From the NCBI GenBank assembly GCA_026392355.1, contig JAPLCF010000032.1:1-64000 (forward strand): a stretch of 64,000 bases of DNA, read 5' to 3'. Source of the stretch: Actinomycetota bacterium. Lineage in GTDB: Bacteria > Actinomycetota > Thermoleophilia > Gaiellales > F1-60-MAGs149. Each line of letters opens with the position of its first letter. Position 1 is the stretch's first letter. The position numbers and the translations under genes were made by a program. Positions 33,545 to 47,678 of this stretch are shown piece by piece. The notes beneath the pieces were generated by a model. The model was not told the DNA's origin and ran no database searches. It worked only from the letters and a program-made list of their open reading frames with translations.

Positions 33545-34533
33545 GCGGGCGCTCCCATCCAACGGATCATGACGGTGCCCCACGCGAGACCACCGCCCAG
33601 TCCCATCATCATCAGCCGCTGGCCCGGCTGCAAGCGACCGGTGCGCCACGCGTAGTCGAGGCACAGAGGAATCGAGGCCGACGAGGTATTGCCGTACTTG
33701 TCGAGCGTTACGACCACGCGCTCGCTCGGGAAACCGAGGCGCTCCACTCCGCTCTCGATAATGCGCAGGTTGGCCTGGTGCGGCACGAAGAGATCGATGT
33801 CGTCCTGCGTGTAACCGCCGGCCTCGAGCACACGCTTGGCCGAGTCGACGATTACCTGCGTCGCGAAGCGGTAGACGACGTTGCCGTTCATGCGGATGCA
33901 CTTGTCGAGCGGCTCGCCATTGCGGGGCGTGAGGTCGCCGTAGAGGTCGAAGCCCTTGGAGCCGTCGACGCCGAGCTCGACCACAACCTTCTCGCTCGTC
34001 GGCGCCGCGCCCTTGCGGACGATGACCGCACCGGCACCGTCGCCGAAGAGGATGCACGTGCCGCGATCGTCCCAGTCGGTGATGCGCGAGAGCACCTCGG
34101 CGCCGATCACCATCACGGTGGTCGCCATCCCAGAGTTGATCTGCGCGATCGCGTGGCTCAGCGCGTAGGCGAAGCCGGCACACGCGGCGAGCATGTCGAT
34201 TGCGCCCGCGCTGTGCGCACCGATGTCGTCGGCCACGAGCGCCGAGATCGACGGGAACGAGCGCTCAGGCGAGGCCGTCGCCGTGAGAATCAGATCGATC
34301 TCGGCCGGCGCGATGTCGGCGCGCTCGACGGCCTGGCGCGCAGCGATGATCGCGAGGTCGGTAACGGTCTGATCGTCGCGCACAACACGGCGCTCAGCGA
34401 TGCCGGTGCGCTCGCGAATCCACGCGTCATCGGTCTCGACGCGCTGCGAGATCTCCTCGTTGGTGACGATGCGCTCGGGAATCGCGGCGCCGACACCGAC
34501 GATCGCGATGTCGCTCTCGGTGGCTCCGATCAC
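33541..34533 (-). CDS. fabH: 3-oxoacyl-ACP synthase III
   Basis: A 330-residue enzyme that starts fatty-acid chains from acyl-CoA and malonyl-ACP. The catalytic triad is visible: Cys in DMLAACAGFAYAL, His in FVPHQANLRI and Asn in YGNTSSASIP. The N-terminus IAIVGVGAAIPERIVTN is canonical. The GTG start (34533) overlaps the fabZ stop by 4 nt (GTGA); the upstream part of the track ORF is a shadow. Primer choice, straight or branched, cannot be read from the sequence. Confidence 0.94.
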   Translation of the reverse strand: MIGATESDIAIVGVGAAIPERIVTNEEISQRVETDDAWIRERTGIAERRVVRDDQTVTDLAIIAARQAVERADIAPAEIDLILTATASPERSFPSISALVADDIGAHSAGAIDMLAACAGFAYALSHAIAQINSGMATTVMVIGAEVLSRITDWDDRGTCILFGDGAGAVIVRKGAAPTSEKVVVELGVDGSKGFDLYGDLTPRNGEPLDKCIRMNGNVVYRFATQVIVDSAKRVLEAGGYTQDDIDLFVPHQANLRIIESGVERLGFPSERVVVTLDKYGNTSSASIPLCLDYAWRTGRLQPGQRLMMMGLGGGLAWGTVMIRWMGAPA

Positions 34534-34973
34534 GCGGGCGGTTCCTCGAGCAGACCGAACGTGAGTGTGCCTTCGACCGCAGCCTCGCCACCGACGGTGA
34601 TCTCCGCGTTCACTCGCCCAATGCGACCGCGCAGACGATCGACGGTGATTACCATGTCGAGCACGTCGCCGGGGCGCACGATGCGACGGAACTTGACGCC
34701 GTCGATGCCGGCGAACACACCGAACTTGCCCTGATGGTCGGGGTGCGTGAGCGCACAGATCGCAGCCGTCTGCGCGCTGGCTTCGACCATCACGACGCCG
34801 GGCACAATCGGATTGCCGGGGAAGTGCCCCTGCAAGAACCACTCGTCGCCCGTGATCGTCCAGCGGCCGTGGGCGCTGACGCCGGGCTCGAGCGCGACGA
34901 TTTCGTCGACAAACAGGAAGGGATCGCGGTGCGGGATGATCGCCTGGATGGCGTCGCGGTCCATTGCGGTCAT
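34530..34973 (-). CDS. fabZ: 3-hydroxyacyl-ACP dehydratase
   Basis: A 147-residue hot-dog-fold dehydratase, first in the leftward fab/acc operon. It has IIPHRDPFLFVDEI near the N-terminus, with the catalytic His in LQGHFPGNPIVPGVVMVEA and the acidic residue in the same helix. ATG 34973 was chosen because a GGAGG ribosome site lies 6 nt before it; ATG 34964 is possible. The 58-bp gap before divergent birA holds both promoters. Confidence 0.94.
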   Translation of the reverse strand: MTAMDRDAIQAIIPHRDPFLFVDEIVALEPGVSAHGRWTITGDEWFLQGHFPGNPIVPGVVMVEASAQTAAICALTHPDHQGKFGVFAGIDGVKFRRIVRPGDVLDMVITVDRLRGRIGRVNAEITVGGEAAVEGTLTFGLLEEPPA

Positions 34974-35031
34974 CGGGTCCTCCGAAGGGTCGTCGTGCCG
35001 AGGGGAGCAGCCACGCAGGTATCGTAGCCGC

Positions 35032-35790
35032 GTGGACGACGCCGCTACGCACCGAACGGGATCGCGCAACATCATCACGCGCGCCAGCTGTCCCTCCACG
35101 CAGGACATCGTCCGCGAGGAGGCCCTCGCCGGTGCGCCGGCCGGGACCATCTGCGTGACGGACCACCAGACGGCGGGACGCGGGCGACGCGGCCGCACGT
35201 GGTCGGATCCGCCAGGCAAGGCGTTGATGTTTTCGTACCTGGCACGCGTTACGCGAGCACCCGAGGAGCTCGCGACGCTCTCGCTGCTCGTCGGGATCGT
35301 GGTGGCCGAGTCACTCCCGCTTGCGCCTCGTCTGCGCTGGCCCAACGACCTCGTGCTCAACGGTGGCAAGGTCGCCGGCATCCTCGTGGAGCTCGTCACG
35401 CCGCCCGACCAACCACTCTTCGCGATCATCGGCATCGGCATCAACGCGAACCTCACCGCCGAGGAGCTCCCGCCCACCGATCGCCTGCCTGCCACATCGC
35501 TGCTCGTGGAGGGTGGCGAGGAGATCGACCGCATCGCGCTGCTCGACAAACTCGGCGACGGCCTCGACGACGCGCTGAAGCTATTCGACCGCGAGGGCTT
35601 CGGGCCGTTCGTGGCGCGCTACGCCGCCCTTGACGGGCTTTCGGGCCATGCGATCACGCTGAAGCTGCCGCAGGAGTCACTCCCCGGCACAGCAGTTGGG
35701 ATCGATGCTCACGGACACCTCGTGCTGCGCCTCGCGGACGGCTCCGAGCAGCCCTTCTCGGCCGGCGAAGTGGAGCGCGTGCTCGACTAA
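35032..35790 (+). CDS. birA: biotin--[acetyl-CoA-carboxylase] ligase, no repressor domain
   Basis: A 252-residue ligase that attaches biotin to the carrier protein of acetyl-CoA carboxylase. The biotinyl-AMP loop is TAGRGRRGRTW (GRGRRG), followed by RWPNDLVLNGGKVAGILVE and IGIGINAN. There is no N-terminal helix-turn-helix, so it is the monofunctional form. The GTG start at 35032 has TATCGT 6 nt upstream, suggesting a leaderless transcript; the track ORF reads too far upstream. Its position back-to-back with the fab/acc operon fits its role, although accB and accC are not here. Confidence 0.93.
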   Translation: MDDAATHRTGSRNIITRASCPSTQDIVREEALAGAPAGTICVTDHQTAGRGRRGRTWSDPPGKALMFSYLARVTRAPEELATLSLLVGIVVAESLPLAPRLRWPNDLVLNGGKVAGILVELVTPPDQPLFAIIGIGINANLTAEELPPTDRLPATSLLVEGGEEIDRIALLDKLGDGLDDALKLFDREGFGPFVARYAALDGLSGHAITLKLPQESLPGTAVGIDAHGHLVLRLADGSEQPFSAGEVERVLD

Positions 35791-36272
35791 CTGGCGTGGA
35801 CGATGAACGTCACCCTGCGCTCGGCCTCGGCACCCTGCCCGGGTGGCATCAGGTCGAAGGTGATCGAGCCCGTGCCCGGCGTATCCGCGCTGAAGACCCA
35901 CTGCTCAGCCGTACCCTGGCCAACGATGTTGCCCTGATCCTCTGACTCGAGGATCGTGTCCGAGACCTGCACGTAGCCCATCGGGATGTTCGGCACCCAG
36001 GTGTAACCGGTGCTCGGGTTGATCGGTAGCTGAATCGTGAACGAGTCGCCCGTGGCGACGTTCACGTCGGTGTTTTCCTCGGTATACACCGTGTCCCCGT
36101 TCGGCGATGTGGTCTGGCCCTGATCGGTGTTCTGCTGCGTCTCGGTCTGGGTCTGCGTCTCCGTGACGGTCTGCGTGGCCGTTGTCGAGCTGGACGAGCC
36201 GCCGCAAGCAGTCAGGGCGAATGCAAGCAGCGCGACAGCTGCGGCGATGCTGATCAGGCGAAAGCGGTTCAT
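35787..36272 (-). CDS. chagasin-like (inhibitor I42) lipoprotein
   Basis: A 161-residue lipoprotein with the lipobox ALTACG (Cys23) and a Ser/Thr/Gln-rich linker, then an I42-type beta domain (about 68-161). The hallmark loop NPSTGYTWVPN is present, as are GTAEQWVFSA and PGTGSITF. Chagasin proteins inhibit papain-like cysteine proteases. Outside-facing display suggests protection from foreign or own exported proteases, an inference. TAGAGT lies 6 nt before the ATG, a leaderless-type promoter in the 46-bp gap after gyrA. It converges with birA with a 4-nt overlap. Confidence 0.85.
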   Translation of the reverse strand: MNRFRLISIAAAVALLAFALTACGGSSSSTTATQTVTETQTQTETQQNTDQGQTTSPNGDTVYTEENTDVNVATGDSFTIQLPINPSTGYTWVPNIPMGYVQVSDTILESEDQGNIVGQGTAEQWVFSADTPGTGSITFDLMPPGQGAEAERRVTFIVHAS

Positions 36273-36318
36273 GCGCTCACTCTACCCCTGTCCCCCGACT
36301 GCAGAGCAGCCGCGGAGA

Positions 36319-41911
<5,593 letters not shown>

Positions 41912-41915
<4 letters not shown>

Positions 41916-42973
41916 ACGAGCACCTCGAGCGTGTGGACGAGGTCGGCGAGGTCGTCCACGCCATCCGCGCCCGTCGCCGTCAGGATCACCTGGCCGTGTT
42001 GGCGGCCGAGTTCGATTAGCCGCGTGCGCCGGTCGCGGTCGAGTTCAGACAGCACGTCGTCGAGCAGGAGCAGCGGTGGCTCGCCGCGCGTCTCGCTGAT
42101 CAGCGCGGCCTGCGCCAGCAGGAACGCCAGCACGAGCGTGCGCTGCTCGCCCTGGGAGGCACTGCGGCGGGCGTCGCGACCGCTCAGCTCCACGACCAGA
42201 TCGTCGAGGTGCGGGCCGATGCCCGTCGTTTGGCGCTCGATGTCGTTACGGCGCCGCTCGCGCAACGCAGCAAGGAGCGCAGCGCCATCCCCCGGCAGCG
42301 AGGGCTCGTAGCGCAAGCCCCCTGTGTGTGGCGAGCCGAGCAGCTCGACGCGCTCCTCGAAGAACGGTGCGAGGCGCTCGACGAGACGCTCACGGGCTTC
42401 GGTGATGAGCGCGCCGTGGTCGGCCAGTTGGCGATCCCACGGGTCGAGTTCGTCCTCGGTGCCTTCGCGGCGACGTACGCGGCGCAGCACAGCGTTGCGC
42501 TGCTCCATCGTCTGCCGGTACGCGCGCTCGTGCTCCTCGAAGCGCGGCCACGCGCCCTCGATGGCGCGGTCCATCGCCACGCGCCGCACGCTCGGTCCGC
42601 GCTTGACGAGATCGAGCACGTCGGGGATGAAGACGACGGAGGCCCAGCGCTCACGCAGCGTGCGGCCATCGACCTGGACGCCATCGAGCTCGAGCGTGCG
42701 CGCGCCTTTGGTGAGACGCACGCGTGTTGTCGTGGACGCGCCACCGGCCTCTCCCTCCACCCGGACGCCGAGCTCATCGGCGCCATCGCGGATCATCCGG
42801 CTGTCGGCGGTGGGCCGCAGGCCCGTGCCGTGTGTACCGAGATGCACCGCCTCAAGGAATGACGTCTTGCCCGAGCCGTTCGGCCCGACGATCGCGGTGA
42901 CACCAGCGACCGGCCGCAGCTCGCCCGCGGCGTGGCAGCGGAGGTCGGCGACCCGGAGCAGGTCGACGCGCAT
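41912..42973 (-). CDS. recF: DNA replication and repair protein RecF
   Basis: A 353-residue SMC-like ATPase that helps load RecA at gaps and stalled forks. Walker A is VGPNGSGKTSFLEAVHLGT, the signature is SASQGEQRTLVLAFLLAQA and Walker B is LLLLDDVLSELDRDRR. It begins RVDLLRVADLRCHAAGEL. It follows dnaN with a 4-nt gap and overlaps dciA by 4 nt, as in the standard origin cluster. Confidence 0.95.
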
Positions 42974-42977
42974 CGGC

Positions 42978-44078
42978 TCAGATGCGGATCGGCATGATCA
43001 CGTACCAGAACGTGCCATCAACGCTCTCGAGCAGCGCGGGCCGCAGCGAGGAGATCAGGCTCAGCTTGACCTCGTCACCCGGGACGCTCTCGATGCCGTC
43101 ACGTAGGAACTCGTGGTTGAAGCCGATCTCGATCGTCTCGGTGCCCGTAGCGGCAACCGGGATCGACTCGGCGCCCTCAGCGACGTCAGCAGTGCGCGCC
43201 TGGAGACTCAGCTGCCCCGGGGCGAGCTCAACACGAACCGGCGTGTTCTGGCGCACCACGATGCCGACGCGGCGCACAACCTCCAGGAGCTCGTCCTTCG
43301 CGATGGTCGCGGACTGCTCCACGCCGTCGGGCTTGAGCGCGGTGAAGTTCGGGAACTGACCCTCGATGCGGCGCACGCTTAGCCAGATGCCACCGATGCC
43401 AAAGGTGACCAGGCCCTCGCCAATAGCGACGCTGAGCGCGCCGTCGGCGCCGGCGATGCGCACAACCTCTTCGAGTGCCTTGATGGGGATGATCGCCTCG
43501 AGTGCTTCCGGCGGCGCCTTCGTCAAAGGGGCCTCAGCGACGGCCAGGCGATACGAATCGGTCGCGGCCATCGTGATGCGGTCGGACTCGAAGCGCACAA
43601 GCGCACCCGTCAGGACGGGGCGGCTCTCGTCGCGAGAAGCGGCACGCTTGATGCGACCGACAACGTCACCAAAGACCGCGCTGTCGGTTTCGAAGACCTG
43701 CTCGTGATCGATCTCCGGCAGCTGCGGAAACTCATCGACCGGCAACCCGTAGAGCGTGTACGAGGACGAGCCCGACGAAACCAGGACGCGGCCATCGGCC
43801 TCGGCCGAGAGCTCGACGGTCTCGCCATTGAGCGCGCGAATCAACTCGGGCGCGATCTTAGCCGGGAGCAACACCGAGCCGCCCTGCTCGACGTCAGCAT
43901 CGAGCGGCACGCGAAGTGTCATCTCAAGATCGGTGGCGGCGAGCTCGACGGGAACCTCAGAGCTTTCGGCGGTGAGGCGCACGTGGGCAGCGCTTTGGAG
44001 GTTGGCGCGCGTCGAAGCGGCACGCGCGGCTTGCGCGAGGCGATCAGCAAGGTGCTCTCGATTGCAGCGGATCTTCAT
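42978..44078 (-). CDS. dnaN: DNA polymerase III sliding clamp subunit beta
   Basis: A 366-residue clamp that rings DNA and tethers polymerase III. Three repeated clamp domains fit the length. N-terminal KIRCNREHLADRLAQAARA, the mid-region FPQLPEIDHEQVFET and C-terminal PALLESVDGTFWYVIMPIRI are typical of the family; the last is the hydrophobic-cleft strand. Upstream lies the 274-bp gap to dnaA that contains origin-like boxes and an AT-rich stretch, where its promoter should be. Confidence 0.96.
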   Translation of the reverse strand: MKIRCNREHLADRLAQAARAASTRANLQSAAHVRLTAESSEVPVELAATDLEMTLRVPLDADVEQGGSVLLPAKIAPELIRALNGETVELSAEADGRVLVSSGSSSYTLYGLPVDEFPQLPEIDHEQVFETDSAVFGDVVGRIKRAASRDESRPVLTGALVRFESDRITMAATDSYRLAVAEAPLTKAPPEALEAIIPIKALEEVVRIAGADGALSVAIGEGLVTFGIGGIWLSVRRIEGQFPNFTALKPDGVEQSATIAKDELLEVVRRVGIVVRQNTPVRVELAPGQLSLQARTADVAEGAESIPVAATGTETIEIGFNHEFLRDGIESVPGDEVKLSLISSLRPALLESVDGTFWYVIMPIRI

Positions 44079-44352
44079 GCAGCGACTGTCCCGATGATGG
44101 AAGTTGTTGAAAGAGAAGTTCTTAGATAGTCATCACCATAGGGGCTGGGGATGACGGGGAGAAGTCGGACAACGCCGCTCGCAGCCTGTGGTTGGAGCCT
44201 GTCGAGGCTGGGGATGGGACGGGGGCGCTTTGTGAAACGCTCCCCAGCAGCCACGGAATCCCCCAACGCGATCGGCGTGACTGGGGAGGGCGACACGCGC
44301 TCTCCCGCACCCGACCCCTGGTTGCACCCAACGTTGTACCCAGCCGAACGCA
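44079..44352. other. dnaA-dnaN intergenic region, candidate oriC
   Basis: This 274-bp gap holds no gene. It has an AT-rich patch at 44101-44140, TGGGGATGA (44146-44154, reverse of TCATCCCCA) and TGGGGATGG (44209-44217). Next to the dnaA end are TTGCACCCA (44322-44330) and TTGTACCCA (44334-44342), spaced exactly 12 bp apart. These resemble DnaA boxes with the consensus TTATCCACA changed at one to three positions. The position between dnaA and dnaN is the usual actinobacterial oriC site. Confidence 0.6.
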
Positions 44353-45813
44353 TCAGCCGAGCCGCCGGATGGTCGAGGTGAGCTCCTGGATGATGTTGTA
44401 AAGCGAACGATCTTCCTTCATACGCTTGGCGATCTTGTCGTGTCCCCAGTGGACCGTCTTGTGATCGCGCCCCCCGAAGAGCTGGCCAATGCGGGGGAGC
44501 GACATGTCGGTGAGCTCGCGACTCAAGTACATCGCGACTTGGCGCGGGAAGACAACGGTCTGCGTGCGGCGCTCGGAGCAGAGGTCCTCGATCGTCAGCG
44601 AGAAGTACTCGGCAACGACGCGCTGCACGCTCTCGACGGTGACGGGGCGCGAGTCCTCGGGGTACTGCGAGCTGAGCACATCGCGTACGAGCTCGACGGT
44701 GAGCGGCTCGCCGTTGAGTGTGGCGAAGGCGATGCTGCGCGTCAGGGCACCCTCGAGTTCGCGGATGTTCGTCTGCACGCGCATGGCGATCGCAGCGAGC
44801 ACCTCGGCGTCGTCGATCTGGATCTGATCGCGCGCCGCCTTTTTGCGGAGGATCGCGATGCGGGTCTCCAGATCCGGCGGCTGGACGTCGGTCATCAGGC
44901 CCCACTCGAAGCGCGAGCGCAGGCGGTCCTCAAGGCGGGTGATCTCGCGCGGCGGACGGTCCGAGGCGAGCACGATCTGCCCGCCGCCCTCGTGCAGCGT
45001 GTTGAAGGTGTGGAAGAACTCCTCCTGGATGCCCTCGCGCCCCGAGAGGAACTGGATGTCATCCACGAGCAGGACGTCATACGTCCGGTAGCGGTTCTTG
45101 AAGTGCTCGATCTTCTTCTCGCGCAACGCCTCAATGAATTCGTTCGTGAACGCCTCGCACGTCACGTAGCAGGCCGTCAGCTCGGTCGAGGTCGTCACGT
45201 AATGGGCGATCGACTGCAGCAAATGCGTCTTACCGAGGCCCGTTGCGCCGTGGATGAAGAGGGGGTTATAGGCCTGGCTCGGCGACTCCGCCACGGCCAG
45301 CGCGGCGGCATGGGCAAAGCGATTCGACGGGCCAATCACAAAGGTCTCGAACGTGGCGTTGCGGTTGAGGTTGAGAGTTCGCGCCTCAGGCTCTACGGGC
45401 AATGGCGTGACCGGCGGCAGCACGAGCGCGTCCTCGGCCGACGGTGCTACGAGCGGCTCGACTGCTGCCGGGGCAGCGCCTGCCACCGGCGTCTCCTCCG
45501 TACCGACCGTCAGGGCGACGGCCAGCGGTGCGCCATGGGCGGTCGAGGCCGCCGACGTAACGAGATCCATGAAGTGGCCGCTGATCCACGAGCGCACGAA
45601 CTCGTTGGGCACCTCGACCTCGAGCTCGTCGGGCGTGAGCGTCTTGCCGCTGGCCCGACCGAACCACGCGCTGTAGGTCGGCGCGGCGAGCGTCTGTTGT
45701 AGCTCGTCGGCGATCGCGCTCCAGAGCGCAGCGGCGGAGGTGGGGTCGGTGGAAGCGGTCATACTCGAAGGCGCGACGGTAGCAGGCGGCGGGGGTCCGG
45801 GTGAAGCAGACAC
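44353..45813 (-). CDS. dnaA: chromosomal replication initiator protein DnaA
   Basis: A 486-residue AAA+ initiator that opens oriC. Domain I (about 27-90) is followed by an Ala/Pro-rich linker, then the ATPase with HGATGLGKTHLLQ (188-200) and LLVDDIQFLSG (248-258). Domain IV has RTQTVVFPRQVAMYL and the recognition motif GGRDHKTVHWGHDKI, which reads DHKT where the usual protein has DHTT. The start is uncertain: GTG 45813 as given, or ATG 45762 (TASTDPTSAAALWS), which would remove 17 Pro/Ala-rich residues. It diverges from rpmH. Confidence 0.96.
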   Translation of the reverse strand: MSASPGPPPPATVAPSSMTASTDPTSAAALWSAIADELQQTLAAPTYSAWFGRASGKTLTPDELEVEVPNEFVRSWISGHFMDLVTSAASTAHGAPLAVALTVGTEETPVAGAAPAAVEPLVAPSAEDALVLPPVTPLPVEPEARTLNLNRNATFETFVIGPSNRFAHAAALAVAESPSQAYNPLFIHGATGLGKTHLLQSIAHYVTTSTELTACYVTCEAFTNEFIEALREKKIEHFKNRYRTYDVLLVDDIQFLSGREGIQEEFFHTFNTLHEGGGQIVLASDRPPREITRLEDRLRSRFEWGLMTDVQPPDLETRIAILRKKAARDQIQIDDAEVLAAIAMRVQTNIRELEGALTRSIAFATLNGEPLTVELVRDVLSSQYPEDSRPVTVESVQRVVAEYFSLTIEDLCSERRTQTVVFPRQVAMYLSRELTDMSLPRIGQLFGGRDHKTVHWGHDKIAKRMKEDRSLYNIIQELTSTIRRLG

Positions 45814-45979
45814 CCCACTCTGATTTCCGCTGTTTGCGGGAAAAACAGACGACTCCCAGCGTTATCCCCAGAGTCATCCCCAGCAGGGGACAAGCCAGAC
45901 CCGGGCCCGCGACGGTTCTCGTTTGCCCCGGTCCATGCCTGCCCGGTATGCTTCGCGTTCCTCGGAGACCGGAACCAGC
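45814..45979. other. dnaA-rpmH divergent region with two DnaA-like boxes
   Basis: No gene lies here. TTATCCCCA (45862-45870) and TCATCCCCA (45874-45882) are 12 bp apart in the same direction; the first is one base from the classic DnaA box. CTGTTT and AAACAG flank a short segment near 45830-45847. These boxes could serve dnaA autoregulation or a second part of a split origin. All genes on both sides point away from here, so the replication divide is at or next to this gap. Confidence 0.6.
45923..45952 (+). promoter_or_regulatory. probable rpmH operon promoter
   Basis: TTGCCC (45923-45928), an 18-bp spacer and TATGCT (45947-45952) precede the rpmH ATG by 27 nt, leaving a leader of about 20 nt that contains GGAG. 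The -35 is weak and the -10 is good. Confidence 0.45.
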
Positions 45980-46114
45980 ATGAAGCGCACCTACCAGCCT
46001 AACGTCCGCAAGCGAGCCAAGACCCACGGCTTCCGCAAGCGCATGTCGAATCGCGCCGGCCAGGCAGTCGTTCGTCGCCGTCGCGCTCGCGGCCGCAAGC
46101 GCCTCTCGGCCTAG
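45980..46114 (+). CDS. rpmH: 50S ribosomal protein L34
   Basis: A 44-residue, very basic ribosomal protein with the unmistakable sequence [20 protein letters not shown] and an [12 protein letters not shown] end. The start is ATG 45980; the track ORF adds 19 false residues. It opens the rightward rpmH-rnpA-yidD-yidC-jag-rsmG-parAB set. Confidence 0.98.
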   Translation: MKRTYQPNVRKRAKTHGFRKRMSNRAGQAVVRRRRARGRKRLSA

Positions 46115-46120
46115 GTCCGA

Positions 46121-46474
46121 ATGGCGACCGGCGCGCAAGGACGCGGCCGCCTCACGCGGTCGGCCGAGTTCGACGCCGTCTATCGACGCGGCCGCTCCGC
46201 GGCCAGCCGTCATCTCGTCGCCTACGCCTTTCCTTCCGAACTCGCTGAGGTACGACTCGGCGTCGCCGTCTCGCGCAAGGTCGGCAACGCGGTCGTGCGC
46301 AACAAGCTGAAGCGCCAGTTGCGCGAGGCGTTCGACGCGCTGCAGCCGCAGCCGGCGCAGCTTGACGTTGTTCTGGTTGCGCGGCCCGGCCTCGATGAGG
46401 CAGTGGAGGCCCAGGGCTTTGCGTGGCTGCAGACCGAGGTCGGCGAGCTCGTCGCCAAGGCCAGCGCGGCATGA
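46121..46474 (+). CDS. rnpA: ribonuclease P protein component
   Basis: A 117-residue protein cofactor of RNase P, which trims tRNA 5' ends. It has [17 protein letters not shown] at the start and the RNR box as [20 protein letters not shown], the central RNA-binding helix. It begins 6 nt after rpmH and overlaps yidD by 4 nt (ATGA). Confidence 0.95.
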   Translation: MATGAQGRGRLTRSAEFDAVYRRGRSAASRHLVAYAFPSELAEVRLGVAVSRKVGNAVVRNKLKRQLREAFDALQPQPAQLDVVLVARPGLDEAVEAQGFAWLQTEVGELVAKASAA

Positions 46475-46704
46475 TCGGCGACCTGGCCCACGGTCTTTAT
46501 GCGCACGTGTTGCGACCGCTCTGGCCGGGCGGCGCGCCCGCGACACGCAACTGTCGATTCGAGCCCACATGCTCGCGCTACGCCATCGATGCGGTGCGTT
46601 ATCGGGGGCCGTTCGTTGGCCCGGTGCTCGCCGTATGGCGCCTCCTCCGGTGCAACCCATGGAATGATGGCGGTAACGACCCGGTGCGCCGGCGTCCCGA
46701 CTGA
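46471..46704 (+). CDS. yidD: membrane protein insertion efficiency factor YidD
   Basis: A 77-residue small membrane-associated protein that aids YidC-dependent insertion. It has the family core [20 protein letters not shown], followed by [17 protein letters not shown], with the three conserved Cys residues. ATG 46471 overlaps the rnpA stop, so the longer track start is not used. yidC follows after 2 nt. Confidence 0.95.
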   Translation: MIGDLAHGLYAHVLRPLWPGGAPATRNCRFEPTCSRYAIDAVRYRGPFVGPVLAVWRLLRCNPWNDGGNDPVRRRPD

Positions 46705-46706
46705 CC

Positions 46707-47678
46707 ATGGACTCCCTTTACTCCTTGCTCTCGCCGCTCGTACGGCCGCTGACGTGGCTGCTCGAGTCGTTGCACTTCACGGTCGGTCTCAGCTGGGGTT
46801 GGTCGATCGTTGCGCTGACCGTGATCGTGCGCGTCGCGATGATCCCGCTGACCGTCAAGCAGCAGCAGTCGTTCCGGGCGATGCAGGCGCTCCAGCCAGA
46901 GATCAAGAAGCTCCAAGCCAAGTACAAGAACGATCGCCAGAAGCTCAACGAAGAGATGATGGCGTTCTACAAGGAGAACAAGGTCAACCCGTTCGGGTCG
47001 TGCCTGCCGCTCCTTGTGCAGCTACCGATTTTCTTCGCGCTCTACGTGGTGCTCAAGGACATCGGCCAGGAGGTGCAGGCTGGTGAGGATCTTTCGATGC
47101 TGTGGGGCTGGATCCCCGACATCTCCGCTTCGCTGAATTCGCTGCCGGCAACCACGCTGTATCCGCTGATGTTCGTTTACGTGATCTCGCAGATGGGCTC
47201 GACCCTGTTGATGCCGACGTCTGTCGACCCGAAGCAGAAGTACATCTTCCTGTTCCTGCCGATCGTCTTCGCCTACTTCATCGTCTATCCGCCGATCGGT
47301 GCATCCAGCTTCCCCGTCGGCCTGCTCGTGTACTGGATCACCACGAACCTCTGGACCGTGGGCCAGGCCTTCGTGATTCGACAATGGTTCCCGCCGCCGC
47401 TGCCTCCTTCGGCGAAGGTGCAGCCGACGAAATCGGCGGGCGGCCTCGCCGGCCTGCTCGGCAAGTCCCAGCCGGCAAACCAGATGCCGAAGGCGAAGAA
47501 GTCGAAGGACGCAAAGCCGGCCAAGGCTGTTGTGGAGAGCGACCCGGTTGATGGTGATGAGGAGACCGCTGAGGGCGCGACGGATGTCGCCGTGGCTACT
47601 CAGCCGGCGCCGAAAAACAAGGCCCAGCGCCAAAAGCGGCCGGCTAAGCCGCCGCGGGAGAAGCCGAAGGACGCCTGA
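46707..47678 (+). CDS. yidC: membrane protein insertase YidC
   Basis: A 323-residue Oxa1/YidC-type insertase without the large periplasmic domain of enteric YidC. Five membrane segments fit: near 20-45, then the SWGWSIVALTVIVRVAMIPL helix with its conserved Arg, then PFGSCLPLLVQLPIFFALY, and two later spans. The C-terminal tail of about 85 residues is rich in Lys, Ala and Pro and probably meets the ribosome. No lipobox is visible at the N-terminus. Its stop and the jag start share one base (TGATG). Confidence 0.95.
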   Translation: MDSLYSLLSPLVRPLTWLLESLHFTVGLSWGWSIVALTVIVRVAMIPLTVKQQQSFRAMQALQPEIKKLQAKYKNDRQKLNEEMMAFYKENKVNPFGSCLPLLVQLPIFFALYVVLKDIGQEVQAGEDLSMLWGWIPDISASLNSLPATTLYPLMFVYVISQMGSTLLMPTSVDPKQKYIFLFLPIVFAYFIVYPPIGASSFPVGLLVYWITTNLWTVGQAFVIRQWFPPPLPPSAKVQPTKSAGGLAGLLGKSQPANQMPKAKKSKDAKPAKAVVESDPVDGDEETAEGATDVAVATQPAPKNKAQRQKRPAKPPREKPKDA

